From Streptomyces sp. TS71-3 (GTDB lineage Bacteria; Actinomycetota; Actinomycetes; Streptomycetales; Streptomycetaceae): a DNA stretch of 64,000 nucleotides. Positions 48,860-58,152 of this stretch are shown one piece after another. Under the pieces are notes generated by a model. The model saw nothing but the letters and a program-made list of their open reading frames with translations. It made no database searches and was not told where the DNA came from. The stretch lies in contig NZ_BNEL01000001.1 of assembly GCF_018327685.1 (NCBI RefSeq), positions 3,410,001 to 3,474,000 of the forward strand, read 5' to 3'. A program made the position numbers and the translations under genes. Every line of letters starts with the position of its first letter. The first letter of the stretch is position 1.

Positions 48860-50341
48860 GTGGCCACATCACAACAGAGCGAGAGCAGACCTCCGCTCGA
48901 CAAGTCCCGCGACGGGCTCGATCGCGGGGTTCTCCTCGTGGCCGGCGTGATCGTTCTCGGCGGGATCATGTCGATCCTCGACATCACGGTGGTGTCGGTC
49001 GGGCTGGAGACGTTCCAGAAGGAGTTCAGAGCGACCTCCGCCCAGGTGGCCTGGACGATGACCGGCTACACGCTGGCTCTGGCCAGCGTCATCCCGCTCA
49101 CCGGCTGGGCCGCCGACAGGTTCGGCACCAAACGGCTCTACCTGCTCGCGATCACCCTGTTCGCCGCCGGCTCCGCGCTGTGCGCCGCCGCCACCTCTCT
49201 TGAGATGCTCGTCGCGTTCCGGGTCGTCCAGGGCCTCGGCGGCGGCATGCTGATGCCGCTCGGCATGACGATCCTGACGCGGGCCGCCGGCCCCGAGAGA
49301 GTCGGCCGGGTGATGGCCGTACTCGGTATCCCCATGCTGCTCGGCCCGATCTTCGGCCCCATTCTCGGCGGCTGGCTGATCGACGTCGCCTCATGGCACT
49401 GGATCTTCCTGATCAACGTGCCGATCGGCGTGATCGCGTTGGTCTACGCGGCGAAAGTCCTGCCCAAGGACCGGGTGGAGCCTTCGGAGACCTTCGACTG
49501 GCTGGGAATGGTGATGCTCTCGCCGGGACTGGCGACATTCCTGTACGGCGTTTCGACCATCCCCGAGACCGGCACCGTCTGGGACGCCGAGGTGCTCGTG
49601 CCCGCGGTCATCGGCCTCGTCCTGATCGCGGCGTTCGTGCCGTGGGCCCTGCACCGGCGCAACATCCATCCGCTGGTCGACCTGCGCCTGCTCCTCAACC
49701 GGGACATGAGCATCTCGGTGATCGCGATGTCGCTGTTCGCCGTCGCCTTCTTCGGCGCCAGCCTGCTGTTCCCGCTCTACTTCCAGCAGGTGCGCGGCGA
49801 GTCGGCGCTCGACTCCGGGCTCCTCCTCGCCCCGCAGGGCATAGGAGCGATGATCACCATGCCGATCGCCGGGATGCTCGCCGACAGGATAGGCCCCGGC
49901 AAGATCGTGATGACCGGCATCGCCGTGATCACCGTGGGCATGGGCATGTTCACACAACTGACCGCCGAGACCTCCTACACCTACGTCATCACCGCACTCT
50001 TCGTGATGGGCCTCGGCATGGGCGCCGCCATGATGCCGATCATGGCATCGGCGCTGGCCACCCTGAAGGACCACAACGTCGCCCGGGGCTCGACACTGAT
50101 GAACATCGTCCAGCAGGTGGCGGCCTCGATCGGCACCGCCCTGTTCTCGGTGCTCCTCACGAACGGCCTCAAGGACATCACCGCGACCTCTCCCGTCCAG
50201 GTACGCGACGAGATGGGTGACGCGTTCGCCGGGGTGTTCCTCGTGGCGGCCGTCCTCATCGCGGTCTGCCTGGTCCCCGCCGCCCTGCTGCCCCGCAGGA
50301 AGGCCAAGGCCGCCGACCCCACGGTGATGGTGGGCCACTGA
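48860..50341 (+). CDS. EmrB/QacA-type MFS efflux pump
   Basis: A 493-residue, 14-segment DHA2-family drug:proton antiporter. The motifs are DITVVSVGLETFQKEF after segment 1, GWAADRFGTKRLYL (motif A), RVVQGLGGGMLMPLGM (motif B), VLGIPMLLGPIFGPILGGWLI (motif C, in parts) and TLMNIVQQVAASIGTALF late. GTG 48860 has GGAAGG seven bases upstream. The upstream divergent TetR gene is decayed, so the pump may be constitutive or under another regulator. Confidence 0.93.
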   Translation: MATSQQSESRPPLDKSRDGLDRGVLLVAGVIVLGGIMSILDITVVSVGLETFQKEFRATSAQVAWTMTGYTLALASVIPLTGWAADRFGTKRLYLLAITLFAAGSALCAAATSLEMLVAFRVVQGLGGGMLMPLGMTILTRAAGPERVGRVMAVLGIPMLLGPIFGPILGGWLIDVASWHWIFLINVPIGVIALVYAAKVLPKDRVEPSETFDWLGMVMLSPGLATFLYGVSTIPETGTVWDAEVLVPAVIGLVLIAAFVPWALHRRNIHPLVDLRLLLNRDMSISVIAMSLFAVAFFGASLLFPLYFQQVRGESALDSGLLLAPQGIGAMITMPIAGMLADRIGPGKIVMTGIAVITVGMGMFTQLTAETSYTYVITALFVMGLGMGAAMMPIMASALATLKDHNVARGSTLMNIVQQVAASIGTALFSVLLTNGLKDITATSPVQVRDEMGDAFAGVFLVAAVLIAVCLVPAALLPRRKAKAADPTVMVGH

Positions 50342-50407
50342 GTTCCGGCGGCTGCCCGTCCGGGCCGGTCCGGGGTCGGGCCGGCCCGGTGCGCCCCGGC
50401 CCGCGGG

Positions 50408-50956
50408 TCAGTACGTGACGATCTGGACCTGCGGCTGGTGCCCGTTCCAGGTGCAGAACACCGACACCTCGTCGGAGTCCCTGGTGAACTCGACCCGGAT
50501 CCAGTCGGGTTCCTTCCACACCTGCATCGACCAGCCCGGATCGGGTGTCGCGGACACCAGGCTCGCGGAGGCCCGGCTGATGTCCAGCACCACCCGGCCG
50601 CCCGGGGTGTCGTAGCCCCGTACGACCCCTTCGTCGGTGTCCTCCTGGGGCGCCGACGGGCTCGGCGGGTCGCTCGGCTTCTGCTTCGGCGGGGTGCCGT
50701 GCGAGGGCGGGGGCGGCTGGGGGGAGTGGGTGCGGGGGGTGGGCGAGGGCGAGGGACGCGGGCGGTGCGTGGACGACGAGAGGGGCTCCGTGGCGTCCGG
50801 CGTCATTCCGCCGCCCGTGATGGGCACCGCGCGCGGCGGGTCGTAGGCGGTGCCGGCGAGGACCGTGTGCACACCCCACCACGAGAGCGTGACCGCAGCG
50901 CCGGTGGCGAGCGACCAAGCCAGGCCGTGGACCAGTCCCTTGAGCATCCCGGCCAT
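50408..50956 (-). CDS. Membrane-anchored conserved protein with Pro-rich linker
   Basis: A 182-residue protein. One N-terminal membrane segment (LVHGLAWSLATGAAVTLSWWGVHTVLAG in parts) is followed by a Pro/Ser/Thr-rich extracytoplasmic linker of about 60 residues and a small beta-rich C-terminal domain (GGRVVLDISRASASLVSATPDPGWSMQVWKEPDWIRVEFTR in parts). The C-terminal domain is not recognised. The gene is divergent from the response-regulator gene, so it may be the sensed or regulated partner of the two-component system. Confidence 0.8.
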   Translation of the reverse strand: MAGMLKGLVHGLAWSLATGAAVTLSWWGVHTVLAGTAYDPPRAVPITGGGMTPDATEPLSSSTHRPRPSPSPTPRTHSPQPPPPSHGTPPKQKPSDPPSPSAPQEDTDEGVVRGYDTPGGRVVLDISRASASLVSATPDPGWSMQVWKEPDWIRVEFTRDSDEVSVFCTWNGHQPQVQIVTY

Positions 50957-51097
50957 AGTGCCGCACCGGGCGCACCCCTGTCCCCGCCCGGTCCCGGGTT
51001 GTCGGGAAACCGCACCCCGCGGGGTGCGGGAGCACCCTGCCGTCTCTTGGGGCCCGAGCGGGACGGGGGACCGTTCCCATGGCGTACGGTGCCGGGC

Positions 51098-51838
51098 ATG
51101 GCTCGTGTGCTCGTGGTCGAGGACGACCCCTTCGTACGCTCGGCCCTCATCCGGCACCTCACGGAACTGCCAGGGGCAAACCCCGCACTCCGGGCCGCCG
51201 GCGCCGACCCCCACACCGTGCGCAGCGTCGGCACCGCTCTGGAAGCGCTCCGCGAGGTCGCGCACCACCAGTTCGACGTGGTCATACTCGACCTCGGGCT
51301 GCCCGACCTGGACGGCGCCGAGGCGCTGAAGATGCTGCGGGGCATCACGGACGTGCCCGTGATCATCGCCACCGCGCGCGACGACGAGACCGAGATCGTC
51401 CGGCTCCTCAACGACGGCGCCGACGACTACCTCACCAAGCCGTTCTCCGTGGAGCACCTCTCCGCCCGGATCGCCGCGGTGCTGCGACGCTCCCGCGCGA
51501 GCACCCGGACGGTGCCGCCGGACCGGGTGATCCAGGTGGGCGGGCTCCACATCGACCCGCTGCGCCGCGAGGCCGAGCTGGACGGCGCCCGGCTCGACCT
51601 GACCCGCCGCGAGTTCGACCTGCTGGCCTTCCTCGCGGGCCGCCCCGGAGTCGTCGTACCCCGCAGGGAACTGCTCGCCGCGGTGTGGCAGCAGGCCTAC
51701 GGCGACGACCAGACCATCGACGTGCACCTCTCCTGGCTGCGCAGGAAGCTCGGCGAGACGGCGGCCCGGCCGCGCTACCTGCACACCCTGCGGGGTGTCG
51801 GCGTGAAGCTGGAGCCGCCGCGGGAGGCCGCCCGATGA
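51098..51838 (+). CDS. OmpR-family response regulator
   Basis: A 246-residue regulator. The receiver domain has the acidic pair in VVEDDPF, phospho-acceptor D65 (VVILDLGLPDLDG), T in ATARDD and K in LTKPFS. The winged-helix output is RREFDLLAFLAGRPGVVVPRRELLAAVW (in parts), then TIDVHLSWLRRKLGE and RYLHTLRGVGVKL. The stop codon overlaps the histidine-kinase start by two bases, so the pair is translated together. Confidence 0.95.
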   Translation: MARVLVVEDDPFVRSALIRHLTELPGANPALRAAGADPHTVRSVGTALEALREVAHHQFDVVILDLGLPDLDGAEALKMLRGITDVPVIIATARDDETEIVRLLNDGADDYLTKPFSVEHLSARIAAVLRRSRASTRTVPPDRVIQVGGLHIDPLRREAELDGARLDLTRREFDLLAFLAGRPGVVVPRRELLAAVWQQAYGDDQTIDVHLSWLRRKLGETAARPRYLHTLRGVGVKLEPPREAAR

Positions 51839-53235
51839 GGTGGGCGCTGGTCCGGGTCTGCCTGGCCGTCACCGCGATGGTCGTCGTCGCCTTCGCCGTA
51901 CCCCTCGGTCTCGTCGTCAAGGAGATGGCGCGCGACCGGGCCATCTCCGACGCGGAACGCAGGGCCGCGGCCCTCGGCCCGACGCTCTCCATCACCCAGG
52001 ACCGCAGCGAGCTGACCCGCGCCCTCGCCGCCGCCCAGGACGGACCGGGCAACCGGATCGCCCTGCACATCCCGGCCACCGGCGGCGCCCCCGCCCTCGA
52101 CCTCGGGACCCGCCGGGCCGCCGAGGACGACCTCGCCACCACCCGCAGGCTGGGCCGGGCCTCCATCTCCGCGGTGCCCGGCGGCTCCGTGCTGCTCCAG
52201 CCCACCGCGCTCAGCTCCGGGAAGATCGCCCTGGTCGAGGTCTTCGTGCCGGAGGCCGAGATGACCAAGGGCGTGCAGCGGGCCTGGCTGGTGCTGGGTG
52301 CCGTGGGCATCGCGCTGATCGTCGGCTCCGTCGCCGTCGCCGACCGGCTCGGCATCCGGATGGTCAAGCCGGCCCGCCGCCTGGTGGGTGCCGCCCACGA
52401 ACTCGGCGAGGGACGGCTCGGGGCGCGGGTCCCCGAGGAGGGCCCCACCGAACTACGGCTCGCGGCCGTCGCGTTCAACTCCATGGCCGACCAGGTGGTG
52501 CAGCTCCTCGCCAACGAACGGGAGCTGGCGGCCGACCTGTCCCACCGGCTGCGCACCCCGCTGACCGTGCTCAGGCTCAACGCCGCCTCCCTCGGCGACG
52601 GCCCCGCGGCCGAGCAGACCCGGGCCGCCGTCGAGCAGTTGGAACGCGAGGTGGACACCATCATCGCCACGGCGCGCGCCGCCAAGCCGCAGACCGCGGC
52701 CCCAGGGCCCGGGGCCGGGTGCGACGCCGCCGAGGTGATCCGGGAGAGGATGGGCTTCTGGTCGGCGCTCGCCGAGGACGAGGGGCGCACGGTGCGGGTG
52801 GCGGGCGTGGAGCGTCCGGTACGCATCCCCGTGGCGCGCGCCGACCTCGCCGCCGCGCTCGACGCACTGCTCGGCAACGTCTTCCGGCACACCCCGGAGG
52901 GCACCGCCTTCTCGGTGGACGTCCACAACGGCGAGGACGCGGTGCTGGTGCTGGTCTCCGACGCGGGCCCCGGCATCCCCGACCCGCGCGCCGCGCTGGC
53001 CCGCGGCGCCAGCTCGGGGGGCGCCGGCTCGACCGGGCTCGGCCTCGACATCGTGCGCAGGCTCGCGGAGTCCACCGGGGGCGACGTACGGATCGGGCGC
53101 TCCGTGCTGGGCGGCACGGAGGTGCGGATCTGGCTCCAGCTCCGGGACCGCGGCGCCGACGGCCGCCGCGTCACCGGCCGCCTGCGGCGCGCCCACCGGG
53201 TGTCACGGCGTCCTCGCACGGCGGGGGCGTCCTGA
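51835..53235 (+). CDS. Membrane sensor histidine kinase
   Basis: A 466-residue kinase. Two membrane segments (about 5-27 and 148-168) flank an extracytoplasmic loop of about 120 residues. HAMP follows, then the H-box LSHRLRTPLTVLRL with His near 237 (here LSHRLRT rather than LSHELRT). N-box-like LLGNVFRHTPEG, DAGPGIP and GSTGLGLDIVRRLAEST (G2) are intact. The C-terminal 30 residues are Arg-rich. The partner is the adjacent response regulator; the stimulus is not evident. Confidence 0.94.
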   Translation: MRWALVRVCLAVTAMVVVAFAVPLGLVVKEMARDRAISDAERRAAALGPTLSITQDRSELTRALAAAQDGPGNRIALHIPATGGAPALDLGTRRAAEDDLATTRRLGRASISAVPGGSVLLQPTALSSGKIALVEVFVPEAEMTKGVQRAWLVLGAVGIALIVGSVAVADRLGIRMVKPARRLVGAAHELGEGRLGARVPEEGPTELRLAAVAFNSMADQVVQLLANERELAADLSHRLRTPLTVLRLNAASLGDGPAAEQTRAAVEQLEREVDTIIATARAAKPQTAAPGPGAGCDAAEVIRERMGFWSALAEDEGRTVRVAGVERPVRIPVARADLAAALDALLGNVFRHTPEGTAFSVDVHNGEDAVLVLVSDAGPGIPDPRAALARGASSGGAGSTGLGLDIVRRLAESTGGDVRIGRSVLGGTEVRIWLQLRDRGADGRRVTGRLRRAHRVSRRPRTAGAS

Positions 53236-53430
53236 GCGGGCCACGGCTCCGGCAGGGTTCAGACGTTCCCTTGCGGCAGGTTCCGCCCGCCCCCGCAGCA
53301 TCAGGCGATGAGGCCCCCTGGAAAAAGCCCTTGAATCACCCACCTGCCCGGTGGGTTGTAGCTCAGTGCCCGCCTCAGGCGTGTGGTGGGCTGAGGTCAT
53401 GCCGGCCAGGGTCCGACGGGAGCGTGAGCG

Positions 53431-53919
53431 ATGACGAACGCCCTGCTCGTCAAGATCACGCGATATGTGAGCCTTCTGGGCAGCGGGGTGGTCGCCGGGG
53501 GCGCCCTCGCCACGCTCATCCTCGAACTGGCCCTGCGCCGCCTGAGCGGGCCCGACTACGTCGAGGTCCGGCAGGCGGAGCACGACTGGTTCCCCTGGTA
53601 CATCGGCGCCACCCTCGGACCCACGTTCGTCGCCGTGGCGGTGCTGGTCCTCCTTGCGTGGAGGACCGGCAGCCCCGCGCTGCGCCCCGCGGCCGCGGCG
53701 TTCGTCCTGCTCGTGCTGGCTCTGGTGCTCTCGTTCGCGGTCAACGCGCCCATCAACCTCGCGCAGGTCGACTGGAACGCGCAGACGCCCCCGGCGGACT
53801 GGGCGGGTATCCGCGACCGCTGGCAGATCGCGCACGGCATCCGGACCGCCTTCTGCGCGATCTCGTTCGGCTTCGTCGGAGTCGCGGTCATCGACCGGCC
53901 GTTCGGACGCGCGAGCTGA
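53431..53919 (+). CDS. DUF1772 membrane protein
   Basis: A 162-residue integral membrane protein with four hydrophobic segments. VRQAEHDWFPWYIGATLGPTFV and FAVNAPINLAQVDWN, then DWAGIRDRWQIAHGIRTAF are the DUF1772 (anthrone-oxygenase-like) signature; the family includes cofactor-free oxygenases and many proteins of unknown function. ATG 53431 has GGGAG eight bases upstream. It stands alone. Confidence 0.85.
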   Translation: MTNALLVKITRYVSLLGSGVVAGGALATLILELALRRLSGPDYVEVRQAEHDWFPWYIGATLGPTFVAVAVLVLLAWRTGSPALRPAAAAFVLLVLALVLSFAVNAPINLAQVDWNAQTPPADWAGIRDRWQIAHGIRTAFCAISFGFVGVAVIDRPFGRAS

Positions 53920-54274
53920 CGCGAGGTCCCCGGCCGGATGCGGCGAAGCCGGTCCACGAGGCCCCGCGCGCTGGGACGCGCCCGTTCCCGGACCACGTCA
54001 CCGCCGGCTCACCCCCGCCCCTGCGGGCCTCCTTTAATCGACCCCGATGCCTTCCTTAAGAGCAGCCTAAGAACGCCAACTCCCGTCCGTACAATCCGAT
54101 TCGCCCGGTTCCCGGTCGCTACGGTGCTGCGCATGACCCCCCACGGGCGTCCGCCCCGGACCCCGGGGCTCCCCCTCGCCCCGGGCGTCCGGTTCGACGG
54201 GAGCGGGCGTCCCCGACCGAGTGCCGGCTTCCGCTGAACAAGGCGGGCCGCGGCACAGCTAAGGCAGGCACGTG
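53920..54274. other. Gap before the chitinase gene
   Basis: About 355 bases that must contain the chitinase promoter. An AT-richer stretch at 54040-54130 (ttaagagcagcctaagaacg and tacaatccg) is the likely promoter. I see no match to the DasR site (consensus ACTGGTCTAGACCAGT) nor a typical chitinase direct repeat. A 34-codon frame at 54134-54238 has no supporting features. Confidence 0.4.
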
Positions 54275-55351
54275 ATGACCAGCATGCACCGTCGCAGGGC
54301 CAGTTCGACGACCAAGACGATGCGGGGCTTCGTCGCCGCGGGCATGGTGGTGGGCGGCGGATTCCTCTTCTCCGCCACCGCACTCGCCACCCCCACCGCC
54401 GCGCCGGGCTCCGACGGGCAGGCGGCCGGCGGCGCGTTCGCGCCGTACGTCGACACCTCGCTCTCCCCGGCCTTCGACCTCGTGGCGACCGCGAAGGACA
54501 CCGGCGTCGACACCTTCAACCTCGCCTTCCTCACCTCGGGCGGCGGCTGCGATCCCAAGTGGGGCGGCTGGGGGTCCCTCCCACGCCCTCAAGGCAGTGG
54601 GGGAGGCGACCTGAACTCCAACGAGGTGGCCGGTCAGATCGACGACCTGCGTGCCGCGGGCGGCGACGTCCGGGTCTCCTTCGGCGGCGCCTCCGGCTCC
54701 GAGCTCGCGCTCGCCTGCTCCAGCGCCGACGAGCTCGCCGGGGCCTACGGCAAGGCGATCGACGCCTTCAAGCTCACCAAGGTCGACTTCGACATCGAGG
54801 GCTCCGCGCTGCCGAACACGGAGGCCAACACCCGCCGCGCCCAGGCCATCGCCCAGCTCCAGAAGGACCACCCCGACCTGGACGTGTCGTTCACCCTCCC
54901 GGTGATGCCCGAGGGTCTCACCCAGCCCGGCACCGACCTGCTCAAGAACGCCAAGGACAACGGTGTCAACGTCTCCGCCGTCAACATCATGGCGATGGAC
55001 TACGGCCCCTCGTACAGCGACGACATGGCGAAGTACGCCGAGCAGGCCGCCACCGCCGCCCAGGGGCAGATCAAGGACGCGCTCGGGGTCTCCGACAGCG
55101 AGGCCTGGCAGAAGGTCGCGATCACCCCGATGATCGGCGTCAACGACGTCAACACCGAGAAGTTCACCGTCGACAACGCCACCGAGCTGGTGAAGTTCGC
55201 CCAGGAGAAGGGCGCGGGCTGGCTCTCCATGTGGTCCGCCACCCGTGACAAGCCGTGCGACGGCGGCTCGTCCGGCAGTGCCCAGCCCACCTGCTCCTCG
55301 ATCGACCAGGACGCCCTCGCGTTCACGAAGGCCTTCGGCGCCTACAAGTGA
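54275..55351 (+). CDS. Secreted GH18 chitinase
   Basis: A 358-residue exported chitinase. The signal peptide (GFVAAGMVVGGGFLFSATALATPT in parts) is followed directly by a GH18 barrel. The catalytic motif is VDFDIEG near residues 171-177 (DxxDxDxE type), with VSFGGASGSELA and MAMDYGP. No chitin-binding domain is present. The segment SLPRPQGSGGG (near 101-111) is encoded by a dispersed palindromic repeat (54577-54606) read in frame. ATG 54275 is preferred over GTG 54272. Four cysteines could form disulfides. Confidence 0.93.
   Translation: MTSMHRRRASSTTKTMRGFVAAGMVVGGGFLFSATALATPTAAPGSDGQAAGGAFAPYVDTSLSPAFDLVATAKDTGVDTFNLAFLTSGGGCDPKWGGWGSLPRPQGSGGGDLNSNEVAGQIDDLRAAGGDVRVSFGGASGSELALACSSADELAGAYGKAIDAFKLTKVDFDIEGSALPNTEANTRRAQAIAQLQKDHPDLDVSFTLPVMPEGLTQPGTDLLKNAKDNGVNVSAVNIMAMDYGPSYSDDMAKYAEQAATAAQGQIKDALGVSDSEAWQKVAITPMIGVNDVNTEKFTVDNATELVKFAQEKGAGWLSMWSATRDKPCDGGSSGSAQPTCSSIDQDALAFTKAFGAYK
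54577..54606. repeat. Palindromic repeat inside the chitinase coding sequence
   Basis: CCTCCCACGCC, CTCAA, GGCAGTGGGGGAGG. It matches the intergenic copy at 19833-19859 and is related to that at 2742-2787. It is in frame and adds about 11 residues between WGGWG and DLNSN. Confidence 0.75.
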
Positions 55352-55464
55352 GCCGGGCCCCGCAACCGGCTCCGTGAGGGCAACCGGCCCCTGAGGCCGA
55401 CCGATCCCGAGCCAACCGGCCCCTGAGGCCGACCGACCCCTGACCACCACCACCCCCCACAAGT

Positions 55465-55505
55465 GCGCGCCCCGGCCGGCTTCCCCCCACACGGCCGGGG
55501 CGCGC
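55465..55505. terminator. Bidirectional terminator between chitinase and bglC
   Basis: A perfect inverted repeat with 14-base arms (GCGCGCCCCGGCCG and its complement) and a 13-base loop, between convergent chitinase and beta-glucosidase genes. The gap before it carries two copies of CAACCGGCCCCTGAGGCC (about 55381-55430). Confidence 0.85.
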
Positions 55506-55514
55506 CCCCGTCCG

Positions 55515-56951
55515 TCAGCCCGTCGGGCCCGAGTGCCAGGTGAAGTCCACCGGCAGCGCACCGCCGCGTGCCAGGTCCGCGTACCACAGGGCGCTCGCCT
55601 TGGGGGTGCGGACCTGCGTGGCGTAGTCCACGTACACCGCGCCGAAGCGCTTGCCGTAGCCGTGCGCCCACTCGAAGTTGTCCATCAGGGACCAGAGGTA
55701 GTAGCCGCGGACGTCGGCCCCGTCGGCGATGGCGCGGTGCACCGCCTTCAGGTGGCCGTGCAGGTAGGCGATCCGCTCGGGGTCGTTGACCTGGCCGTCG
55801 GTCTCCGGCTTGTCGTCGTAGGCGGCGCCGTTCTCGGTGACGTACAGCTCCAGGTCCGGCCGCATCCTGCTGTAGCGCGTGATCAGGTCGTACAGCCCGG
55901 TCGGGTCGATGGCCCAGCCCATCTCGGTGCACTCGCCGGGCGGCTGGTGGAAGGTGACCTCGTCGGCGGCCGGCCACGGGGAGTGCTCGCTGACGCCGTG
56001 GTTGGTGGCGATCGGCCCGGACGGCGCGTTCGACTTCGCGGACACCAGCACCGGCGTGTAGTAGTTGAGGCCGAGCGCGTCCACCGGCTGGTGGCAGGCG
56101 GCGAGGTCGCCGTCCTCGACGAAGCTCCAGTCGGTGAGCGCGGCGGTGTCCGTGAACAGCGAGTCCGGGTAGGCGCCCCGGAGCATCGGGCCGTGGAAGA
56201 CGCCGTTCGCGAGGTTGTCCACCCGGCGCTGCGCGTCAAGGTCCGCGGGGTCGTCCGTGAGCGGCCTGATGACCTGGGAGTTGAGGCTCAACGCGATGGT
56301 GGCCCGGGCCGGCAGGATGCTCCGCAGGGCGCTGGTGGCCAGGCCGTGCGCCAGGTTGAGGTGGTGCGCGGCGCGCAGCGAGGCGGCCGGGTCGGTGCGG
56401 CCGGGGGCGTGCACGCCGGAGGAGTAGCCGAGGAAGGCGGCGCACCAGGGCTCGTTGACGGTCATCCAGCGCTCGACCCGGTCGCCGAGCGCTTCGCCGA
56501 GGATCGTGGCGTATTCGGCGAAGCGATACGCCGTCTCGCGCTCCGGCCAGCCTCCCGCGTCCTCAAGTTCCTGCGGGAGGTCCCAGTGGTAGAGCGTCAG
56601 GGCGGGTTGGATGCCGTGTTCCAGCAGCTCGTCGACGAGCCGGCGGTAGAAGTCCAGGCCGCGCTGGACCGCGGGGCCCCGGCCGGTGGGCTGCACGCGG
56701 GACCACGAGACGGAGAAGCGGTACGCCTTCAGGCCGAGGCCCGCCATCATCGCCACGTCGTCGCGGTAGCGGTGGTAGTGGTCGACGGCGACGTCGCCGT
56801 TCTCGTCGAAGGCCACCTTGCCGGGGGTATGGCTGAAGGTGTCCCAGATCGAGGGAGTGCGGCCGTCCTCCCGCACCGCTCCCTCGATCTGGTATGCGGA
56901 AGTCGCCGCCCCCCAGAGGAAGCCAGGGGGGAAGGTCAGTGATTCAGGCAT
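55515..56951 (-). CDS. bglC: GH1 beta-glucosidase BglC
   Basis: An intracellular 478-residue GH1 enzyme that hydrolyses imported cellobiose and cello-oligosaccharides to glucose. The acid/base Glu is in [10 protein letters not shown] (near 167) and the nucleophile Glu in LYVTENGAA (near 372); [17 protein letters not shown] N-terminus and [21 protein letters not shown] are family hallmarks. Its position after cebEFG and the CebR box at its start codon match the conserved Streptomyces bglC. No signal peptide is seen. It is 222 bases after cebG, with its own operator, so it can be transcribed alone. Confidence 0.95.
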   Translation of the reverse strand: MPESLTFPPGFLWGAATSAYQIEGAVREDGRTPSIWDTFSHTPGKVAFDENGDVAVDHYHRYRDDVAMMAGLGLKAYRFSVSWSRVQPTGRGPAVQRGLDFYRRLVDELLEHGIQPALTLYHWDLPQELEDAGGWPERETAYRFAEYATILGEALGDRVERWMTVNEPWCAAFLGYSSGVHAPGRTDPAASLRAAHHLNLAHGLATSALRSILPARATIALSLNSQVIRPLTDDPADLDAQRRVDNLANGVFHGPMLRGAYPDSLFTDTAALTDWSFVEDGDLAACHQPVDALGLNYYTPVLVSAKSNAPSGPIATNHGVSEHSPWPAADEVTFHQPPGECTEMGWAIDPTGLYDLITRYSRMRPDLELYVTENGAAYDDKPETDGQVNDPERIAYLHGHLKAVHRAIADGADVRGYYLWSLMDNFEWAHGYGKRFGAVYVDYATQVRTPKASALWYADLARGGALPVDFTWHSGPTG

Positions 56952-56964
56952 GGAAGCGCTCCCA
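56951..56964. promoter_or_regulatory. CebR box at the bglC start
   Basis: TGGAAGCGCTCCCA matches the CebR consensus TGGGAGCGCTCCCA with one change. It overlaps the first base of the bglC start codon, so bound CebR would block transcription or elongation into bglC. Confidence 0.85.
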
Positions 56965-57173
56965 TAGTCAGGTTCGGGGAAGGGACGGAAGGGCTGGACG
57001 GGGTGGAGGTGGACGCGTACGGGACGGGGGAGGGCGGCGCCCGGCCGCCCCCGGAGGGCGGCGACGCGGTACGGGCGCCGCGGTCCGGACACCGCGTCGG
57101 CCGCCGTCCGTTCGGGCCGGGCCGGTCCCGGACCCGCTGGACGGGGCCGGCCGCGTGAGAGTGCGACGGGCTC

Positions 57174-58025
57174 TCAGCCCTTGACGGCGCCCTGCATGAT
57201 GCCGCCGACGATCTGCTTGCCGAACAGGACGAAGGCGACCAGCAGCGGCAGGGTGCCCAGCAGGGCACCCGCCATGATGACCGCCTGATCAGGGATATAC
57301 CCCGTACCGAGCTGGTTCAGGGCCACCTGAACGGTGGGATTCGCCTGGTTCAGCGCGATGATGGGCCACAGGAAGTCGTTCCAGGCCATCACGAACGTCA
57401 GCAGGCCCAGGACGGCCATCGCGGGGCGGGCCGCGGGGAACACCACGTGCCAGATGATCCGGGGGCTGCTCGCCCCGTCCACCCTGGCCGCCTCGATCAG
57501 CTCGCCCGGCAGCGCCTGTACGAGGTACTGCCGCATGAAGAACACCCCGAAGGCGCTCACCAGCGTCGGCAGGATCACCGCCTGGAGCTGGTTCGACCAG
57601 TGCAGGTCCGCCATCCACAGGTAGAGCGGCACCACCCCGAGCTGCGGCGGCACCATCATCGTGCCGATGGTGACCAGCAGGAGCGTGCTGCTGAACCTGA
57701 ACTTCAGCTTGGCGAACGCGAACCCGGCGATGGTCGAGAAGAGCACCGTGCCCACGGTGATGCTGCCCGCGACGATCACGGAGTTGACCATCGCCTTGCC
57801 GAGACCGCCCTGCTCCCAGGCCGTCGACAGGTTCTTGAACAGGTTGCCGCCGAACCACAGCGGCGGCGGGGTCTGGGCGAGCCGCTGGTCCGTCCGGGAC
57901 GCGGCGACCGCCGTCCAGATCAGCGGAAGCAGGGACACCACCGTGAACACGCTGAGCACGGTGTAGGTGACGGGACCGGCGTGCAACTGCCGGCCGGCCC
58001 GCGGGGCCAGGGCGGTGGACCTCAC
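57174..58025 (-). CDS. cebG: Cellobiose ABC permease CebG
   Basis: A 283-residue permease of the CUT1 (MalG-like) family with six segments. The EAA motif is LIEAARVDGASSPRIIWHVVFP. PLYLWMADLHWSNQLQAVILP is typical. GTG 58025 has GGAGGAG and then GAGTCCA upstream. There is no ATPase gene here; in Streptomyces the shared ATPase MsiK, encoded elsewhere, powers this importer. Confidence 0.94.
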   Translation of the reverse strand: MRSTALAPRAGRQLHAGPVTYTVLSVFTVVSLLPLIWTAVAASRTDQRLAQTPPPLWFGGNLFKNLSTAWEQGGLGKAMVNSVIVAGSITVGTVLFSTIAGFAFAKLKFRFSSTLLLVTIGTMMVPPQLGVVPLYLWMADLHWSNQLQAVILPTLVSAFGVFFMRQYLVQALPGELIEAARVDGASSPRIIWHVVFPAARPAMAVLGLLTFVMAWNDFLWPIIALNQANPTVQVALNQLGTGYIPDQAVIMAGALLGTLPLLVAFVLFGKQIVGGIMQGAVKG

Positions 58026-58152
58026 TGGACTCCTCCTCGCGGACGTCGCGGATGTCGTGGATCCCGCGGATGTCGCGGCCGGGCACCGGGCCGGCGCGCC
58101 GGGCCGCTGGGGTGGCGGGCGGAGCGGGGAGCGCGCCCCGGGACGTACCGCA

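Noticed and set aside
53340..53400. tgtagctcag word and nearby hairpin considered as a tRNA or riboswitch
   Set aside because: No anticodon or T-arm follows, and the stem is interrupted; it is more likely a terminator-like hairpin after the histidine-kinase gene.
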